Shown here: in pieces, positions 22,368 to 24,513 of the stretch
Layout: every line of letters starts with the position of its first letter
Position numbering within the stretch: position 1 is the first letter of the stretch
Virus record (IMG/VR): IMGVR_UViG_3300019776_000305
Location: 1-24,513 of that record
DNA: 24,513 nt
Direction: 5' to 3' (one strand)
From: a virus
Translations under genes and position numbers: made by a program
The notes under the pieces: model-generated
What the model was told of the DNA's origin: nothing
Databases searched by the model: none
The model's input: the letters and a program-made list of their open reading frames with translations, nothing else

Positions 22368-22664
22368 GTGCCTGAAAAAGACATTACTCTTAGAGGCTCT
22401 GGCGAGCTAGTTCATCTAATTAAAGAAAAAAAAATGTCAATTGAAGATGTATCAGCTTTTTGTAAGTTGGTATGGTCTATAGACAGTTCAACATGTCTAA
22501 GTGAAGCAAAAGATATTCCAATGGAGATTCTAGAAAAACTCAGATCTTTAGATCTATTGAGACTTCACAGTGAGGGCGTTGTTATATTAAATCCTCATGT
22601 TGCGTGCGTTGGGGATGAAAAGAAAAGGGGAGAGTTTAGATTAAAATTTAGGAGCTTGCAATAG
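22368..22664 (+). CDS. Winged-helix-like small protein (GTG start)
   Basis: 98 residues. The GTG at 22368 is decided by GGAGGG at 22357-22362, five bases before it. The sequence runs as two or three helices (SGELVHLIKEKK, SIEDVSAFCKLVW, MEILEKLRSLDLLR) followed by a short beta segment HSEGVVILNPHVACVG. The 'L-x-x-L-x-L-L...G-V-x-x-L-N-P' end resembles the wing of replication-initiator (RepL-like) winged helices, in which 'NP' is common. It may bind DNA as a repressor or activator, but the resemblance is short and no family is confirmed. It sits two bases upstream of the glycosyltransferase gene. Confidence 0.6.
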   Translation: MPEKDITLRGSGELVHLIKEKKMSIEDVSAFCKLVWSIDSSTCLSEAKDIPMEILEKLRSLDLLRLHSEGVVILNPHVACVGDEKKRGEFRLKFRSLQ

Positions 22665-22666
22665 AA

Positions 22667-23779
22667 ATGTATCGTCCATTAGACAATGTTGAGCAGCCAT
22701 TATATGTGATAACGCCTTTATTCAATCCGCAAAGGTTTAAGAGAAGATGGAAATTATATACTGATTTTCAAAAGCACGTAAGAGACTCTGGGGCTATTCT
22801 TCTTACCATAGAGGCTTCATTTGGAGAGCGTACAAGCGCTATGGATAACTGGGCCAATCCTTCAGCAGCTCAGGCCGATGACATAAGCTGGAAGTCAAAA
22901 GGCCCAACAGATGCGCCAATTTCTGCTAAATTCCCTAAAAATAGACTAAAGCAAGACTATATAAAAGTGCGAGTGGACTATGAACAAGAAATATGGACAA
23001 AAGAATCTTTGCTTAATATCGGCCTTCAACACCTTCCGCCAGATTGGAAATATGTTGCTTGGGTTGATGCGGATCTTATTTTTTCAAGGCCAGACTGGGT
23101 ATCTGAAACACTACATCAGTTGCAGCACTACCATTTTGTTCAAATGTTTAACATAGCAGTCGATCTATCTCCAAGATATGAGCCAATAGCGGCTCATCAA
23201 GGATTTATTTATTGTTATTCGCAGGGCAGAGAGCTTCCTCCAAATGGATATTATGAAAAACAAAAAGAAAAGCAGTCTATAAATAAATGGCATCCTGGAT
23301 ACGCCTGGGCTGCTAGAAGAGAGGCTCTTGAATCGGTTGGCGGATTTATCGACTGGGCTATCTTAGGGGCTGCTGATAATCATATGGCTAGGGCTTTAAT
23401 AGGCCAAGTAGAAAAAAGCGCAAATCAAAATATACATGTTAACTATATGAAAAAACTCTTAAACTGGCAGAAAAGAGCTGAAGAAAAAATAAAAAGAAAC
23501 GTTGGGTATGTCGATGGAACAATATTGCATTATTGGCATGGAAGTAAGATAAATAGAAGATATTGGGATAGATGGAAGATTCTAATTGACAATAACTTTG
23601 ATCCAGAGGAAGATATTTATAGAGATTCTAGAGGTATATACAGATTAACTGGAAACAAGCCAAAACTAAGAGACCAAGTTCGTCAGTATATGAGACAAAG
23701 AGAAGAAGATTCTTTAGATATGCATCCAGATGATGATAAGTTAAAGTTCATATCAAATGATACAATTTTACCGTGGTAG
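22667..23779 (+). CDS. Glycosyltransferase, GT-A-like
   Basis: 370 residues. It opens with LYVITPLFNPQRFKRRWKL, the GT-A nucleotide-binding strand and helix. The D-x-D motif is in YVAWVDADLIFSRPDW near residues 123-139, where the acidic pair binds a divalent metal and the sugar nucleotide. A later KWHPGYAWAARREALESVGG segment fits the acceptor-side loop of many such transferases, and HYWHG may close the metal site. The C-terminal ~80 residues are charged and helical. It would transfer a sugar to a DNA base, virion protein or host glycan. AGGAG is about 11 bases before the ATG. It is unrelated in fold to the GT-B enzyme at 2323. Confidence 0.82.
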   Translation: MYRPLDNVEQPLYVITPLFNPQRFKRRWKLYTDFQKHVRDSGAILLTIEASFGERTSAMDNWANPSAAQADDISWKSKGPTDAPISAKFPKNRLKQDYIKVRVDYEQEIWTKESLLNIGLQHLPPDWKYVAWVDADLIFSRPDWVSETLHQLQHYHFVQMFNIAVDLSPRYEPIAAHQGFIYCYSQGRELPPNGYYEKQKEKQSINKWHPGYAWAARREALESVGGFIDWAILGAADNHMARALIGQVEKSANQNIHVNYMKKLLNWQKRAEEKIKRNVGYVDGTILHYWHGSKINRRYWDRWKILIDNNFDPEEDIYRDSRGIYRLTGNKPKLRDQVRQYMRQREEDSLDMHPDDDKLKFISNDTILPW

Positions 23780-23802
23780 CTGTAATTTTGAACTTCTTAT
23801 GA

Positions 23803-23830
23803 TTGACGCATCTATTTTGTAGGCTATAAT
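23803..23830 (+). promoter_or_regulatory. Sigma70-type promoter
   Basis: TTGACG at 23803-23808 and TATAAT at 23825-23830 are separated by 16 bases, a five-of-six and a perfect match to the consensus. This is the best bacterial promoter in the window. Transcription would start near 23837. It lies after the glycosyltransferase stop and before the DNA polymerase gene. Confidence 0.75.
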
Positions 23831-23836
23831 AAAATA

Positions 23837-23909
23837 TATCCCCAACTAACAGGTTGATCGCTGTCAGTTCAGTTCAATGGGCGCAGAGGTACTCGTGAGC
23901 CCTTTTTTT
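23837..23909 (+). ncRNA. Candidate ~73-nt small RNA or attenuated leader
   Basis: From the predicted start near 23837 to the T-run at 23909 there is a short self-contained unit. A first hairpin is formed by AACT (23844-23847) and ACAG (23849-23852) with CTGT (23861-23864) and AGTT (23866-23869), an 8-base loop GTTGATCG and a single A/C mismatch. A terminator hairpin follows. No open reading frame of use is present. It may be a stand-alone regulatory RNA, or the terminated leader of the polymerase gene that is read through under some conditions. Confidence 0.5.
23879..23909 (+). terminator. Intrinsic terminator (hairpin plus T7)
   Basis: GGGC at 23879-23882 pairs with GCCC at 23899-23902. Inside, CA (23884-23885) can pair with TG (23896-23897) and GAG (23886-23888) with CTC (23892-23894) around a GTA loop. 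Seven T bases follow at 23903-23909. This is the only canonical rho-independent terminator I found. It would end the small transcript and also stop read-through from the glycosyltransferase operon. Confidence 0.8.
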
Positions 23910-23934
23910 GATCTTGATTGTTGAAAGGAATTTT

Positions 23935-24513
23935 ATGAACTGGTTTCCTCTATGTAATGTTACTCATTATAGCCTATTAAAAGGCTATTCTAAACCCAAG
24001 CAAATCGTGCAGAAGTGCGTGCAAAATAATTTTGAAGCATGTGGTATTGCTGACTATAAGACGCTATCAGGATCTGTATCCTTTTTTAAAGAATGCAAAG
24101 ATGCTGGAATAAAACCAATTATTGGATGCTCGTTTGATAACTTTTCTCTTTTTGCAAAGAATAAGTCAGGCTGGCACAATCTTATACAGATTGTTTCACA
24201 TCCAGATTCTCTATTAGACATTTGCAGATTAGGTAATTTAATTTGCATTGGCGATAGCGAGCTTTCATGTCCAGTTCAAAGTGGAGACTTTTATAAAAAG
24301 TCTGACATATTTAGCGAGTCGTTTTACTGTGATAAAAGTGAAGCCGACTTACACAGAATACTACTTTGCTCAGACGCTGGAGTAACAATGTCTCAGGCCT
24401 ATAAATCCTTATCGACTGATAAGCCCATCTCTAGCTATAAGTTTTTTGAATCTAATTTTTTTCATGTTAAAAATAGAAACGAGGCTATAGAGTCTTTTGT
24501 TAACTGTTCTGAT
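23935..24513 (+). CDS. dnaE: DnaE-type DNA polymerase III alpha, N-terminal part (cut by window edge)
   Basis: The reading frame is open for 193 codons to the last base. AAAGGAA at 23924-23930 precedes the ATG. Residues 1-67 match the PHP domain of bacterial replicase alpha subunits: FPLCNVTHYSLLKGYSKPK at the position of the usual 'H-x-H-T-x-Y-S-L-L-D-G', CGIADYKTLSG in place of 'LTDHGNLxG', and FFKECKDAGIKPIIGCSF, the near-invariant 'AGIKPIIG' segment. The metal-binding His residues are mostly replaced (L-C-N-V for H-x-H, Tyr for His after Asp), so PHP proofreading is probably lost, as in E. coli DnaE. The polymerase active site lies outside the window. It would be the phage's own replicase, working with the helicase and primase upstream. 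Confidence 0.85.
   Translation, partial: MNWFPLCNVTHYSLLKGYSKPKQIVQKCVQNNFEACGIADYKTLSGSVSFFKECKDAGIKPIIGCSFDNFSLFAKNKSGWHNLIQIVSHPDSLLDICRLGNLICIGDSELSCPVQSGDFYKKSDIFSESFYCDKSEADLHRILLCSDAGVTMSQAYKSLSTDKPISSYKFFESNFFHVKNRNEAIESFVNCSD

Noticed and set aside
8130-23290. TATAAATA strings resembling T4 late promoters (near 8136, 11629, 23278)
   Set aside because: They fall inside coding sequence and arise from frequent ATA/AAT codons in an A+T-rich genome; none sits upstream of a gene at a sensible distance.
1497-24248. Minus-strand open frames (for example 3376-3735, 16683-17078, 24054-24248)
   Set aside because: All lie opposite well-supported + strand genes, have no recognisable domains or good ribosome sites, and look like antisense shadows.

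Overview
The window is a single-direction block of a tailed-phage (Caudoviricetes) genome. All 38 protein genes I can support are on the + strand. They are packed with ATGA/GTGA/TTGA overlaps or gaps of a few bases, and most have a clear Shine-Dalgarno sequence. The DNA is A+T-rich. The gene content is typical of a large lytic phage: replicase, helicase, primase, RecA-like recombinase, class II ribonucleotide reductase, dUTPase, PhoH, dNMP kinase, holin-like protein, glycosyltransferases and several nucleases. The host is bacterial, because ribosome binding sites are strong, a sigma70-type promoter is present and TTG/GTG starts occur. The sequence does not show which bacterium. I see no tRNA, CRISPR array, insertion sequence or integrase.

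Layout. 1-768: the 3' part of an HNH endonuclease (its 5' end lies outside the window) and a PD-(D/E)XK nuclease-like protein. 769-1146: about 370 bases without a gene, much richer in G+C than the rest and full of hairpins plus a pseudoknot, preceded by a TATAAT box. This is a candidate structured RNA that I cannot assign to a known family. 1164-4744: small unknown proteins, a membrane protein ending in a RuvA-like helical domain, a GT-B glycosyltransferase, and a sigma70-like factor with a TTG start. 4820-5449: a likely virion protein, flanked on both sides by inverted repeats. 5510-8869: a membrane/lysis-type cassette with a membrane-anchored PAS protein, a holin-like protein, two more membrane proteins, a papain-like cysteine protease, a secreted CxC-rich protein with a thioredoxin-like tail, and a tail-anchored protein.

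8862-12292: nucleotide metabolism (class II RNR, dUTPase) and PhoH. 12285-14144: small phage proteins, including a zinc-ribbon protein and a helix-turn-helix protein. 14128-20298: the replication and recombination core, namely a RecA-like protein translationally coupled to a Vsr/DUF559-type nuclease, then DnaB-type helicase, primase and dNMP kinase with small unknown proteins between them. 20309-23779: a Cas4/RecB-like nuclease, a protein built from several phage modules, a winged-helix-like protein and a GT-A-like glycosyltransferase. 23803-23910: a strong promoter followed closely by an intrinsic terminator, i.e. a self-contained small RNA unit or attenuator. 23935-end: the N-terminal part of a DnaE-type DNA polymerase whose PHP metal site looks degenerate.

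Together the genes suggest a phage that makes its own dNTPs (RNR, dUTPase, dNMP kinase), replicates with its own DnaE-type replisome (polymerase, helicase, primase), recombines with RecA plus nucleases, and carries a membrane/lysis cassette with an unusual sensory (PAS) and protease content. The most novel-looking items are the structured RNA at 769-1146, the small RNA unit at 23803-23910, and the PAS-holin-protease cassette.
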